Assembly (NCBI GenBank): GCA_964368455.1
Contig: CAYJAZ010000013.1
Location: 1 to 64,000, forward strand
DNA length: 64,000 nucleotides
Direction of reading: 5' to 3'
Source: CAYJAZ01 sp964368455
GTDB taxonomy: Bacteria > Desulfobacterota > Desulfovibrionia > Desulfovibrionales > Desulfovibrionaceae
Below, piece after piece: positions 36,083-45,730 of this stretch. A program made the translations under genes and the position numbers. A model generated the notes under the pieces. That model was not told the DNA's origin. It was given only the letters and a program-made list of their open reading frames with translations, and made no database searches. The number at the start of each line of letters is the position of its first letter. The stretch's first letter is position 1.

Positions 36083-37213
36083 ATGACAATGTCTGAAAAT
36101 TTTCTCAATGATTTTAGAACAATAGAAAAAAATGAACTTAGAATAAAACATAAGAACAAAGTTTATTTTTTAGGAAAAAAGCATCCTATTCTTGTGCAAA
36201 GCATGCTCAACACAAAAACTTCTGACATTGAAGCTTCGTGTAAGCAAATTCAAGCCCTTATAGACGAGGGTTGTGAAATCATTCGTCTTGCAGTTCCAGA
36301 TAAAGAAGCGGCAAAAGCTTTAAAAGATATTCAAGAATTTTCGCAAGTGCCTCTTATTGCTGATATTCATTTTGACTACAGATTAGCTTTACAAGCACTT
36401 GAAGCAGGAATAAGCGGATTAAGAATCAATCCAGGCAATATAGGCGATGATAAAAATATCAATATCTTAGCTGATGCAGCTAAAGAGCACGAAGCCTTTA
36501 TACGCATTGGTGTGAACAGCGGTTCTGTAGAAAAATCTATATTAGCAAAACACGGCCATCCCTCTTGTGATGCCTTAGTTGAATCTGCCCTTTACCACGT
36601 GCGTTTATTAGAAAAAAGAAATTTTACAAATTTAAAAATCTCGCTCAAATCAAGTAATGTGGTAGACACTATCAAGGCCTATCAAAAAATCCACACTCTT
36701 TCGCCCTATCCATTGCACATAGGTATTACAGAAGCTGGGACTCTTTTTAGAGGCACTATTCATTCTTCTGTTGGCATTGGCTCCTTGCTTTCACAAGGCA
36801 TAGGCGACACTTTAAGGGTTTCGCTTACAGCAGATCCAGTAGAAGAAGTGCGAGTTGGTAATGAAATTTTGCGTTCGCTTGGGCTGAAAAAAAAGAATAT
36901 AGAAATCATTTCTTGCCCAACTTGCGGACGTACGCAAATCGATTTGATAAGACTTGCAGAAAAAATAGAAAAAATGTATAAAAACTTTGCTGTGCCGCTG
37001 AAAATCGCAGTCATGGGCTGTATTGTAAACGGGCCTGGAGAAGCAAAGGAAGCAGACATAGGTATAGCAGGTGGAAAAAACAAGGGAGTTATCTTCAAAA
37101 AAGGCAAAGTTATTCATAGCTTACCAGAAAATGAACTCCTTGAAGTTTTCACAAAAGAAATAGATGCTTTGATTGCAGAATTCCAAGAAAGTGAAAAAAG
37201 TAAGAGGGATTAA
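36083..37213 (+). CDS. ispG: 4-hydroxy-3-methylbut-2-enyl diphosphate synthase (IspG/GcpE)
   Basis: This iron-sulfur enzyme reduces MEcPP to HMBPP in the MEP isoprenoid pathway. At 376 residues it is the short bacterial two-domain form: a TIM barrel (PILVQSMLNTKTSDIEAS, IADIHFDYRLALQALEAG, LRINPGNIGD) and an Fe-S domain with CPTCGRTQID and GCIVNGPGEAKEADIG supplying the three Cys and one Glu. Two ATG codons, six bases apart, could start it; GAGATGG suits the second (36089) slightly better. Dxs and IspA of the same pathway are encoded downstream in the same direction. Confidence 0.95.
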   Translation: MTMSENFLNDFRTIEKNELRIKHKNKVYFLGKKHPILVQSMLNTKTSDIEASCKQIQALIDEGCEIIRLAVPDKEAAKALKDIQEFSQVPLIADIHFDYRLALQALEAGISGLRINPGNIGDDKNINILADAAKEHEAFIRIGVNSGSVEKSILAKHGHPSCDALVESALYHVRLLEKRNFTNLKISLKSSNVVDTIKAYQKIHTLSPYPLHIGITEAGTLFRGTIHSSVGIGSLLSQGIGDTLRVSLTADPVEEVRVGNEILRSLGLKKKNIEIISCPTCGRTQIDLIRLAEKIEKMYKNFAVPLKIAVMGCIVNGPGEAKEADIGIAGGKNKGVIFKKGKVIHSLPENELLEVFTKEIDALIAEFQESEKSKRD

Positions 37214-37261
37214 ATAATCTCGGCATCATAAAACAAATTTTGTAAGAAAAAGGTAGAAATT

Positions 37262-38989
37262 ATGCGTTTTAGTAAATACTATATTCCGACGTTAAAAGAA
37301 GCACCATCAGACGCTGAAGTTGTCAGCCACAAATTACTTTTGCGTGCAGGCATGATAAGAAAGCTCACTTCAGGCATTTATTCTTGGTTGCCATTGGGCC
37401 TTCGCACTTTAGAAAAAGCTTCTGCTATTGTTCGCAGAGAAATGAATAATGAAGACGCATTAGAAGTATTTTTACCTATGGTTCAGCCAGCAGATCTTTG
37501 GGAAGAATCAGGCCGTTGGCAATTTTATGGCAAAGAATTACTTCGCTTCAAAGACAGACACGACAGAGATTTTTGCTTAGGGCCAACACATGAAGAAGTT
37601 ATCACGGATTTAATCAGACATGAAATCCGTTCTTATAAACAATTGCCTATAAATCTTTATCAAATACAAACAAAGTTCAGAGACGAAATTCGTCCTCGTT
37701 TTGGTCTTATGCGTGGTAGAGAATTTATCATGAAAGATGCTTATTCTTTTGATAAAGACGACGCAAGCGCAGATATTTCCTACACAAAAATGCGTGCCGC
37801 TTATAATGCTATTTTCAAGAGTATGGCTTTAAACTATCGTATGGTTGAAGCTGATTCTGGCTCTATTGGCGGTTCTTTCTCGCATGAATTTATGGTGCTT
37901 GCTCAAACAGGCGAAGACACTATTGCTTCTTGTACAAAGCATCCAAGCTGTGAATGGGCTTCTAATACAGAACGTTCAAAAGTTATTTTTAATGGCGAGC
38001 AAACAAGCGAAACTTGCCCTGCATATGAAGAAATCCACACACCAAATATACATACTATAGAAGAACTTTCTGCATTTATGAAGGCAGAAGAAAAAACTTT
38101 AGTAAAAACTCTCATCCTTATTGCTGACGAAAAGCCACTTGCTGTGCTTATTCGTGGCGATAGAGAAATGAATATAGTTAAAGTCAAGAATATGCTTGAC
38201 GCTAATGAAATCCGTATGGCTTTTGCCAATGAAGTTGAAGAATACACAAAGGCAAGTGTTGGTTTTGCTGGCCCTGTTGGCTTATCAATTCCAATTTATG
38301 CCGACAATGAACTTATGACTTCAACTGGCTATGTTGTTGGTGCAAATAAAACTGACGCTCACTTCAAAAATGTAGATCTCAAAAGAGATTGTACTATTGT
38401 AAAATACGCTGATCTTAGACTTATCACTTTAGACGATCCTTGCCCTCTTTGTATGGCTCCTATTCGTATGGAAAAAGGGATTGAAGTTGGGCATATTTTC
38501 AAATTAGGCACAAAATACAGCGAAAAACTTTCAGCAAAATATATTGACGAAAACGGCAAAGAAAATCTTATGATTATGGGCTGTTATGGTATTGGTGTGA
38601 GCCGTGTTGTTGCTGCTTGTATCGAACAAAACCACGACGAAAACGGCATTGTTTTCCCTCCTCCTTTAGCACCATTTAGCATTGCTTTACTCAATCTTGA
38701 TATAGAAAATGAAGAAGTAAATGCAAAGGCTGAAGAAATCTATAAAGAACTTACAGCTCAAGGCATTGACGTTCTTTATGACGAAAGAAAAGAAAGAGCC
38801 GGCATTAAATTTAAAGACATTGATTTAATAGGCATACCTGTTCAAATTGTAATTGGTTCTAAAGGCTTAGCAAAGAATGTTATCGAAGTTAAAAATCGTA
38901 AAACAAATGAAAAAACTTCCTTAGAAGCAAATAATTTCATGCCAGCTTTCAATAGCTATTACCAAGAAGTTTTGGATATGTGGAAATAG
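37262..38989 (+). CDS. proS: prolyl-tRNA synthetase
   Basis: This class II aminoacyl-tRNA synthetase has 575 residues, the usual length of the bacterial form with the inserted editing domain. RKLTSGIYSWLPLGLRTLEK, motif 2 TKFRDEIRPRFGLMRGREFIMKDAYSFD and motif 3 CYGIGVSRVVAACIEQ are present. The insertion lies between about residues 220 and 380 (MTSTGYVVGANKTDAHFKNVD). The C-terminal anticodon-binding domain begins at APFSIALLNLD. Ribosome binding site AAAGGTAG. It is followed after one base by xseA. Confidence 0.97.
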   Translation: MRFSKYYIPTLKEAPSDAEVVSHKLLLRAGMIRKLTSGIYSWLPLGLRTLEKASAIVRREMNNEDALEVFLPMVQPADLWEESGRWQFYGKELLRFKDRHDRDFCLGPTHEEVITDLIRHEIRSYKQLPINLYQIQTKFRDEIRPRFGLMRGREFIMKDAYSFDKDDASADISYTKMRAAYNAIFKSMALNYRMVEADSGSIGGSFSHEFMVLAQTGEDTIASCTKHPSCEWASNTERSKVIFNGEQTSETCPAYEEIHTPNIHTIEELSAFMKAEEKTLVKTLILIADEKPLAVLIRGDREMNIVKVKNMLDANEIRMAFANEVEEYTKASVGFAGPVGLSIPIYADNELMTSTGYVVGANKTDAHFKNVDLKRDCTIVKYADLRLITLDDPCPLCMAPIRMEKGIEVGHIFKLGTKYSEKLSAKYIDENGKENLMIMGCYGIGVSRVVAACIEQNHDENGIVFPPPLAPFSIALLNLDIENEEVNAKAEEIYKELTAQGIDVLYDERKERAGIKFKDIDLIGIPVQIVIGSKGLAKNVIEVKNRKTNEKTSLEANNFMPAFNSYYQEVLDMWK

Positions 38990-38990
38990 C

Positions 38991-40442
38991 ATGGCAAAAG
39001 TTCATTCTGTCACAGAAATTACGCAAGTAATCAAGCGTACCCTTGAATCTTCCTTTCCCTATATTAGCGTAAAGGGCGAAGTAACGAATTTAACAAGGGC
39101 ATCTTCTGGGCATATATACTTTTCCATAAAAGATGAAAATGCACTTCTGCCTTGTGTTTGGTATAGGCATCAGCAAAAAGATGCTCATTTTGATCCAAAC
39201 ACAGGCGAAGTTTATGATGTGCCAAAGCCTTCTTTAGCTAAAAGCATGAAGCAAGGCATGGAAATACTTTTTTCAGGCTCTCTCAATGTCTATCCGCCAC
39301 GTGGTTCTTATCAATTTATCATAGACGCAGCAGAAGAAGCAGGCAAGGGCAATCTACATAAAGCTTTTGAAGAATTAAAGAAAAAACTTTCTGCGGAAGG
39401 TCTTTTTGACGATATACACAAAAAAGAATTGCCAAAAAATCCTTTGAGAGTTGCTGTTATAACTTCGCCACAAGGTGCTGTTATTCATGATTTTTGCCGT
39501 ATTGCAAGACAATATGGACTTTCTTCAAAATTTCAAATTTACCCAATAGCTGTGCAAGGTGCAGAATCTGCTCCCTCCATAGTTTCGGCTCTCAAGGCTG
39601 TGAATGCAAAAAATTGGGCTCAAGTTATTGTTCTTATTCGTGGTGGAGGCTCGCTTGAAGATCTTTTTTCTTTTAATGAAGAAAGCGTTGCAAGAGCTAT
39701 ATTCGAATCTCAAATACCTGTAATCACAGGCATTGGACATCAAGTTGATATTACTATTGCAGACTATGTTGCAGATAAATCTGCGGCAACTCCATCGCAT
39801 GTTGTTTCACATCTATGGAATGAGAAAAAAGCCTATATACAGCTTGTAGACGAATTAGAAAATAAACTCAACACACAAATAGAAAATATCTTGCAAAATA
39901 AAGAGCAAGAAATAGAAATAACAAAGCTCAATACTGCATTAGAACTTTTGCTTCAACAAAAAATAAATGCTTTTAATTATGCCGATAGATCCCTCAAACT
40001 TCTTTCGCCAAAGCAAAAACTTTACAATCAAGCGGCCTTACTCACAAATGCCAAACAAAGATTGCTTCTCTTTCCCTTGCAAACAATGGCAAGGCAAAAA
40101 GAACAGTTAAAAAATGCCACGCAAAGGTTAGAAGCCTTTGCTCATTTTGTAGAACCTAAAAAAAGTGAAATAAAGCAAGTGAGCACTAGTCTTTCTTCTT
40201 GTATGAACCAAAATATCAATGCTTTACAGCAAGAAGTCAAGAAATGCACAGCCCTTTTAGAAGCGCATAATCCTTATACGCCACTCAATAAAGGTTATGC
40301 CCTCATTCATAGCGTAAACACTTCTACTAATGAAGAAAAATTAGCACTTTCTGCTCATGATTTATTAGAAGCAAAGGAAATATACTTAGAATTCAAAGAC
40401 TCTAAGGCAAGAATCACAAAGCACGATATAGAAATCGTGTAA
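38991..40442 (+). CDS. xseA: exodeoxyribonuclease VII large subunit
   Basis: XseA with XseB forms exonuclease VII, which degrades single-stranded DNA to oligonucleotides. The 483-residue chain has the N-terminal OB fold (FPYISVKGEVTNLTRASSGHIYFSIKDE), the catalytic region (VITSPQGAVIHDF, VLIRGGGSLEDLFSFNEESVARAIFESQIPVITGIGHQVD, DYVADKSAATPSH), a long coiled coil, and the C-terminal NPYTPLNKGYALI strand. The start follows the proS stop by one base. XseB is encoded nearby, after an M23 peptidase gene. Confidence 0.96.
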   Translation: MAKVHSVTEITQVIKRTLESSFPYISVKGEVTNLTRASSGHIYFSIKDENALLPCVWYRHQQKDAHFDPNTGEVYDVPKPSLAKSMKQGMEILFSGSLNVYPPRGSYQFIIDAAEEAGKGNLHKAFEELKKKLSAEGLFDDIHKKELPKNPLRVAVITSPQGAVIHDFCRIARQYGLSSKFQIYPIAVQGAESAPSIVSALKAVNAKNWAQVIVLIRGGGSLEDLFSFNEESVARAIFESQIPVITGIGHQVDITIADYVADKSAATPSHVVSHLWNEKKAYIQLVDELENKLNTQIENILQNKEQEIEITKLNTALELLLQQKINAFNYADRSLKLLSPKQKLYNQAALLTNAKQRLLLFPLQTMARQKEQLKNATQRLEAFAHFVEPKKSEIKQVSTSLSSCMNQNINALQQEVKKCTALLEAHNPYTPLNKGYALIHSVNTSTNEEKLALSAHDLLEAKEIYLEFKDSKARITKHDIEIV

Positions 40443-40454
40443 AAGGAACACATA

Positions 40455-41336
40455 ATGTCTTTTCTCAACAAAAAACTTTCTCTCTTTCTCATAGCACTTA
40501 GCTTTGTCTTACAAGCTTCTTTTGCCCTTGCAAAGCCTGTTATCACTATTCCTGACGAAGTGAAACAAGGCAATGCTGTTATCATTAATTTTTATGACGA
40601 CGCACCAAATTATGATAAAGTATATATTCATTGGCTTGATATGAAGATACCTATGTATCTAGAAAAACAAAATAATGCAGTTAAAGGGCAAATCCTTGTA
40701 GCTATGCCAACTGACGACACAAAGAAAAGAAAAATTGTTGTGCAATACGGCGATATTTCTTTTAGCAAATACATTAAGCCTATTATTGTAGATTGGCGTA
40801 AAACAACTCTTAGTGTTGAACAAAAATACCTTACTCCACCGCAAGAAGTACAAGATCAAATAGCTGCAAATAGAGCAAAAAATGGAAAAGCATACGCAAA
40901 ACGCAGTATGAAAAACACTTTAGATCTTCCACTCACACGTTCTATAGATTCAAAAATAACTTCTGAATTTGGTGTGAAAAGAGTTTATAATGGTTCAACA
41001 AAATCTGTACACAGAGGCACAGACTATAGAGCGGCTGTAGGTGCAAAATTACACGCAATTGCAGCTGGCACTGTTTTAGTTGCTGAACATCAATACTATT
41101 CAGGAAAGATGGTTATCATTGATCACGGACAGGGTATTGTGAGCATGTATGGGCATATGTCTGATCTTCATGTAAAGGAAGGCCAAGAACTAAAGGCAGG
41201 ACAATTCATAGGCTATGCTGGTGCAACAGGCAGAGTAAGCGGCCCTCATCTACATCTTAGTCTTATATTACAAGGCTATAGCATAGATGTTGAATCTTTA
41301 TTAGCACCATCAAAAATGAAGAATAATAAAAAATAA
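40455..41336 (+). CDS. M23-family metallopeptidase, secreted
   Basis: This 293-residue protein has a signal peptide (MSFLNKKLSLFLIALSFVLQ, cleaved after ALAKP or nearby). An N-terminal Ig-like domain (about 25-110; VKQGNAVIINFYDDAPNYDKVYIHW) is followed by a C-terminal LytM domain. Zinc ligands sit in HRGTDYRAAVGAKLHAIAAG and GPHLHLSLILQG, with TSEFGVKRVYNG in front, so it should be an active periplasmic peptidoglycan endopeptidase. It separates xseA from xseB. AAGGAACACATA precedes the ATG. Confidence 0.92.
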   Translation: MSFLNKKLSLFLIALSFVLQASFALAKPVITIPDEVKQGNAVIINFYDDAPNYDKVYIHWLDMKIPMYLEKQNNAVKGQILVAMPTDDTKKRKIVVQYGDISFSKYIKPIIVDWRKTTLSVEQKYLTPPQEVQDQIAANRAKNGKAYAKRSMKNTLDLPLTRSIDSKITSEFGVKRVYNGSTKSVHRGTDYRAAVGAKLHAIAAGTVLVAEHQYYSGKMVIIDHGQGIVSMYGHMSDLHVKEGQELKAGQFIGYAGATGRVSGPHLHLSLILQGYSIDVESLLAPSKMKNNKK

Positions 41337-41387
41337 AAATTAATCCTTAACTTTATCGAGTCTATAAAGCTCAAGCAAGGAAAGTAT

Positions 41388-41648
41388 ATGACTATTGAAA
41401 AAAAGACACGCACAAGCACAAAAAAAGAAGATAGCCTCCCTTTTGAAGAAAGATTAGAACGTTTACAAGAAATTATTGCATTATTAGAAAAAGGCAATAT
41501 TCCGCTTCAAGACAGTCTTAATCTCTATAAAGAAGGTTTGACACATTCTAAAAAATGTCAACAACTTATAGACTCAGCAGAGCATGAAATAAAATTATTG
41601 CAAAACAATGACGACAATGATGGAATAGATTTTAAAATTAAAGAATAA
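41388..41648 (+). CDS. xseB: exodeoxyribonuclease VII small subunit
   Basis: At 86 residues it is the usual short helical partner of XseA. The family signature SLPFEERLERLQEIIALLEKG, then PLQDSLNLYKEGLTHSKKCQQLID, is complete. It is preceded by AAGG and followed 22 bases later by ispA, an arrangement (xseB-ispA-dxs) common in proteobacteria. Confidence 0.95.
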   Translation: MTIEKKTRTSTKKEDSLPFEERLERLQEIIALLEKGNIPLQDSLNLYKEGLTHSKKCQQLIDSAEHEIKLLQNNDDNDGIDFKIKE

Positions 41649-41670
41649 TATATTTCAAAAGGATAGAGCC

Positions 41671-42642
41671 ATGCAAGACAATGCAGAATTTATTTCAAAA
41701 TTACAAGCTGAATTGAGTGCTGAAATAGAGGCTGAACTTTTATCAATTTATAAAGTTCAAGACTCACTTATGGATAAAACAAAATTCAAAGAAGCCCTCA
41801 ATTACACTCTTTTAGCAGGCGGTAAAAGAATACGTCCATTGCTTGTACTCTTGTTTGGTGAACTTGCCGCTTTGGAAAGTGGGCAAAATTTCTCAAAAGA
41901 AAAACTCATGCCAGCGGCTTTAAGTCTTGAAATGATTCACACTTATTCCCTTATACACGACGATTTACCAGCTATGGACGATGACGATTTAAGGCGTGGT
42001 CGCCCTACTTGTCATAAGGCATACGATGAAGCAACAGCAATATTAGTAGGCGACGCTCTGCTTACAGATGCCTTTGCTCTCTTAGCTTCGGTTGATTTTG
42101 AAGCAAAAAATATTGTTAAAGCAATACAAGCTCTTTCCACAAGAGCAGGTTCAAAAGGTATGATTGCTGGGCAAGTTCTTGATTTAGCAATGGAAAACTC
42201 CCAAGAACATGCTTTAGAATGCTCTTCTATTGACAAGAAAAGTATTGATGCACTTACAGAAATGAATGCAAGAAAAACAGGCGATCTACTTATTGCTTCT
42301 TGTATTTTACCAGCATTACTTTATGGCACAAGTAAGAAATTTTTAGATGAATGTATTGAATTTGCAAGGCATTTTGGACTTGCTTTTCAAATTACTGATG
42401 ATATGCTTGATATAGTTGGCGAAACGCAAACTATGGGAAAACCACAAGGTTCAGATATTGAAAAAGATAAAACGACTTGGGTGAGTTTGCTTGGTTTTGA
42501 CGAAGCTAAGCAAAAGGCTATAGAACATATCGATTCAGCTCAAGCAATTCTTTTATCTTGGAAAAACTTTACACATGATAAGGATAGAGCTCATTTAGTT
42601 CTAGAAAAAATCCTCAACTCTCTAAGCACAAGAACACATTAA
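41671..42642 (+). CDS. ispA: farnesyl/geranylgeranyl diphosphate synthase
   Basis: This trans-prenyltransferase (323 residues) condenses IPP with allylic diphosphates. LLAGGKRIRPLLVLL, the first Asp-rich motif DDLPAMDDDDLRRG, the HKAYDEATAILVGDALLTDAF segment and the second Asp-rich motif ITDDMLDIVG are all present. The residues before the first motif (MIHTYSLIHDD) contain Tyr at the chain-length position, in keeping with C15 or C20 products. It lies six bases upstream of dxs. Confidence 0.95.
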   Translation: MQDNAEFISKLQAELSAEIEAELLSIYKVQDSLMDKTKFKEALNYTLLAGGKRIRPLLVLLFGELAALESGQNFSKEKLMPAALSLEMIHTYSLIHDDLPAMDDDDLRRGRPTCHKAYDEATAILVGDALLTDAFALLASVDFEAKNIVKAIQALSTRAGSKGMIAGQVLDLAMENSQEHALECSSIDKKSIDALTEMNARKTGDLLIASCILPALLYGTSKKFLDECIEFARHFGLAFQITDDMLDIVGETQTMGKPQGSDIEKDKTTWVSLLGFDEAKQKAIEHIDSAQAILLSWKNFTHDKDRAHLVLEKILNSLSTRTH

Positions 42643-42647
42643 ATTTT

Positions 42648-44576
42648 ATGGAAAAAATTTTAGATAATTGCACTTTTCCCGACGGCATAAAAAGTCTTTC
42701 TATTAAAGACAAAGAAAAGCTTGCAAGCGAAGTAAGGGAATTAATTATAGAAACTGTTGCAGAAAATGGTGGGCATCTAGCACCATCTTTAGGCACAGTT
42801 GAGCTCACTCTTGCTCTACTTTCAGTTTTTAATCCATTAAATGATGAAGTTATTTGGGACGTGGGGCATCAAGCTTATGCTTGGAAAATCCTCACAGACA
42901 GAAAAGATACTTTCCATACCTTACGTCAATACCAAGGAATTTCAGGCTTTCCAAAACCAAGTGAAAGCCCTTATGATCATTTTATAGCCGGACATGCTTC
43001 TGTTTCTATTTCTGCTGCACTAGGCAAGAAATACGCTAAAGATTTATCTAATGACAATTCGCATGTCATTGCTGTTATTGGCGATGGTGCTCTTACTGGC
43101 GGCATGGCTTATGAAGCTCTCAACCATGCTGGTTTTTTGGGTAAGAACCTCATTGTTATCCTAAACGATAATAATATGTCTATAGCACCAAATGTTGGTG
43201 CCCTTTCTCGTTTTATTTCTTCTAATTTATCAAATACTTGGGTTTTAGATATTAAGAAATGCATACGTGATACTTTTTATTCTGTGCCAAAAATTGGCAG
43301 AAAGGTTCTCACTTTTCTTAAAAAAGGCGAACAATCCTTTAAATCATTTTTTACACCTGGTTCTTTATTTGAAGCCTTTGATTTCAACTATATAGGCCCA
43401 GTTGACGGACATGATATAGAGCAGCTCATAAAGCATTTAGAAAAAGCAATCTATGCACAAAAGCTCAATCAGCCTATCTTACTTCACGTAAAAACAACAA
43501 AGGGTAAGGGTTATAAACCAGCAGAATTACAGCCTTCATTCTTTCATGCCATTGCTTCTTTTGATCCTGAAACAGGCCTTGTTCCGCCTTTAAAAGAAAG
43601 AGAAAAGTTCACAACTGCAACTGCTTGCTTCACTCAAGCCCTTTCTCATTTAGCAAAAGAAAATGATAAAATCCTTGCTGTCACCGCTGCAATGCTTGAA
43701 GGTACTGGATTATATGAATTTAAAGAAAATTATCCTGATCGCTGTATAGACGTTGGTATTTGCGAACAACACGCTGTCACCTTTGCCGCAGGCTTGGCAA
43801 GTGAAGGTTTTATTCCAATAGTTGCTATTTATTCTACTTTTTTACAAAGAGCTTACGATCAAGTTATACATGATGTTTGCTTACAAAATCTGCATGTTGT
43901 TTTCTGTGTGGACAGGGCTGGAATTGTTGGAGAAGATGGTGCAACTCATAATGGTGCTTTTGATCTTTCCTTTATGCGTACCGTCCCAAATATGAAGATC
44001 TTACTGCCGTCAAAGCCAGACGATTTTCTTGATTGTCTTGCAACTGCTATTGCAATAGATGGCCCTATTGCCTTACGCTATCCTCGTGGCAAATACAGAA
44101 TGCAATTCCAAGTTCCTTCTTCTTATACTCTCATTCCTGTGGGAGAGGGCGAATTTCTTTATCCTGACGAAGCAATGATTTATAAAGAAAATAACAATCT
44201 TGAAGAAGAAGATATTTGTATTGTTGCCGTTGGATCATGTGTGAGTCTTTCTTTAGTCGCTTCTTCTCTGTATTTTGAACAAGAAAAAAAGCTTGTCTCT
44301 GTATTTAATGCAAGATGGGTAAAACCTCTTCCAACAAAACAATTAGACGAAATTGCTAAGAAATATAAGAAAATTATTATTGTTGAAGAAAATACTCTTA
44401 TAGGTGGCTTTAGTTCTGCGATTTTAGAATACTATATAGACACAAATCAAGCTAAAGATATTATTATCGAAAGATTAGGTTTGCCAGATTTCTTTATTGA
44501 ACATGGTTCTACCGAAATAATTAAAGAAAAATACGGCCTAAGCTCGCAGAAAATACTTGAACTTCTCAAGAAATAA
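42648..44576 (+). CDS. dxs: 1-deoxy-D-xylulose-5-phosphate synthase
   Basis: This TPP enzyme of 642 residues joins pyruvate and glyceraldehyde 3-phosphate, the first step of the MEP pathway. WDVGHQAYAWKILTDRKD and the TPP/Mg motif GDGALTGGMAYEALNHAG with LNDNNMSI mark the N-terminal domain. DVGICEQHAVTFAAGLASEG and FCVDRAGIVGEDGATHNGAFD mark the pyrimidine-binding domain, and a transketolase C-terminal domain follows. The gene sits with ispA, and ispG is upstream in the same direction. Confidence 0.97.
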   Translation: MEKILDNCTFPDGIKSLSIKDKEKLASEVRELIIETVAENGGHLAPSLGTVELTLALLSVFNPLNDEVIWDVGHQAYAWKILTDRKDTFHTLRQYQGISGFPKPSESPYDHFIAGHASVSISAALGKKYAKDLSNDNSHVIAVIGDGALTGGMAYEALNHAGFLGKNLIVILNDNNMSIAPNVGALSRFISSNLSNTWVLDIKKCIRDTFYSVPKIGRKVLTFLKKGEQSFKSFFTPGSLFEAFDFNYIGPVDGHDIEQLIKHLEKAIYAQKLNQPILLHVKTTKGKGYKPAELQPSFFHAIASFDPETGLVPPLKEREKFTTATACFTQALSHLAKENDKILAVTAAMLEGTGLYEFKENYPDRCIDVGICEQHAVTFAAGLASEGFIPIVAIYSTFLQRAYDQVIHDVCLQNLHVVFCVDRAGIVGEDGATHNGAFDLSFMRTVPNMKILLPSKPDDFLDCLATAIAIDGPIALRYPRGKYRMQFQVPSSYTLIPVGEGEFLYPDEAMIYKENNNLEEEDICIVAVGSCVSLSLVASSLYFEQEKKLVSVFNARWVKPLPTKQLDEIAKKYKKIIIVEENTLIGGFSSAILEYYIDTNQAKDIIIERLGLPDFFIEHGSTEIIKEKYGLSSQKILELLKK

Positions 44577-44611
44577 ATAAAATTAGCTCTCTTTAGAAGA
44601 AAGGTAATGCT

Positions 44612-45667
44612 ATGAAGATTAAAAAAACTTTTCCTTCTTTTCTGCTTCTTTTTCTTTGTCTCTTCTCACTTAATGCCTGTAGCAATACAATGCAATTAAA
44701 GTCTATTGAAGCTCAGCTCAATTCTTTAGAAAATACAAATTACAAAACACAAGCAAATAAAATTCTTTTCAATGTGCAAAATGAGGCCTATAAGCCAAGT
44801 TGGGGATTTAATATGCAAGAAATACAGTATGAAAATGTTCGTATGGAACTTTTACAAAGAAATTTTAAAGCAGATTATCTTATCATTCAAATACATGGAG
44901 GTGGTTTCCAATCTCCAATCACAGATATTTATAGAAAAAATGCGGAAAATTTTATCAAGCGTTTGCCTGTTGATGTTCTCACACCAGACTATAGAACAAG
45001 CCCACAATACCAATATCCAGCAGCTCTTGACGATGTTTTCATGGCATGGCAATGGGCTATAGAAAATGGCTATAAAGCGAAGAATATTGTTTTTTCTGGA
45101 GATAGTGCTGGTGGAAATCTCGCTCTAGCTCTTGCTTTAAGATTGAAGTCAAAACAATTGCCCCTACCCTCTGCACTTGTGTTAATGTCTCCCTTTGTAG
45201 ATTTGACTCTTTCTTTTGATTCACACAAAAGAAATTTAGAGCAAGATTTATTTTTCAACTATAAAAGAGGCACAAATCCATTCTATACTATACTCACTTC
45301 TGAAAATATTTCTCAAGCAAATTATATTCTAGACTATGCTGGCAAAGAAAATTTAGACAATCCATTTATTTCGCCTTATTTTGCTGATTTATCAGGCCTC
45401 CCTCCTATGCTTATACAAGTAGGCACAAGAGAGGTTTTAGAAGACGATTCCATCATGCTCTATCAAAAAGCAATACAATCTGGAATAGATGCTCGCTTGA
45501 CAAAATACGAAGATATGTACCACGTCTTTCAACTGTCTCAACTTCCAAAAGAAAGCAAGAAAGCATGGCAAGAAATTCATCTCTTTATCAAAGATATCCT
45601 AGAAATTAAAGACGAAAGTTTTGAAATAGGCCCTGCCTATCCTTGGAAAGACAAAGCAGTTTTTTAA
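44612..45667 (+). CDS. alpha/beta-hydrolase lipoprotein (HSL-like esterase)
   Basis: This 351-residue protein has a lipoprotein signal ending LNAC (Cys23). The hydrolase fold carries the oxyanion motif HGGG (95-98) and the nucleophile elbow GDSAGGN with Ser165. Later come the acid-bearing loop (LIQVGTREVLEDDS) and the His near MYHVFQL, completing the triad of the hormone-sensitive-lipase family. It is likely an envelope-anchored carboxylesterase; substrate unknown. It is the last gene of the plus-strand run, 36 bases after dxs, and is closed by a terminator. Confidence 0.87.
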   Translation: MKIKKTFPSFLLLFLCLFSLNACSNTMQLKSIEAQLNSLENTNYKTQANKILFNVQNEAYKPSWGFNMQEIQYENVRMELLQRNFKADYLIIQIHGGGFQSPITDIYRKNAENFIKRLPVDVLTPDYRTSPQYQYPAALDDVFMAWQWAIENGYKAKNIVFSGDSAGGNLALALALRLKSKQLPLPSALVLMSPFVDLTLSFDSHKRNLEQDLFFNYKRGTNPFYTILTSENISQANYILDYAGKENLDNPFISPYFADLSGLPPMLIQVGTREVLEDDSIMLYQKAIQSGIDARLTKYEDMYHVFQLSQLPKESKKAWQEIHLFIKDILEIKDESFEIGPAYPWKDKAVF

Positions 45668-45672
45668 TAGAA

Positions 45673-45712
45673 AAAAAGACAGATTAAACATAAATTTACA
45701 TCTGTCTTTATT
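45673..45712. terminator. bidirectional terminator between convergent genes
   Basis: AAAGACAGAT paired with ATCTGTCTTT around a 15-nt loop, with A- and T-runs on each side. It serves the lipoprotein gene (plus) and the ligase gene (minus). Confidence 0.85.
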
Positions 45713-45730
45713 CTTTATAAAAATTCTAAA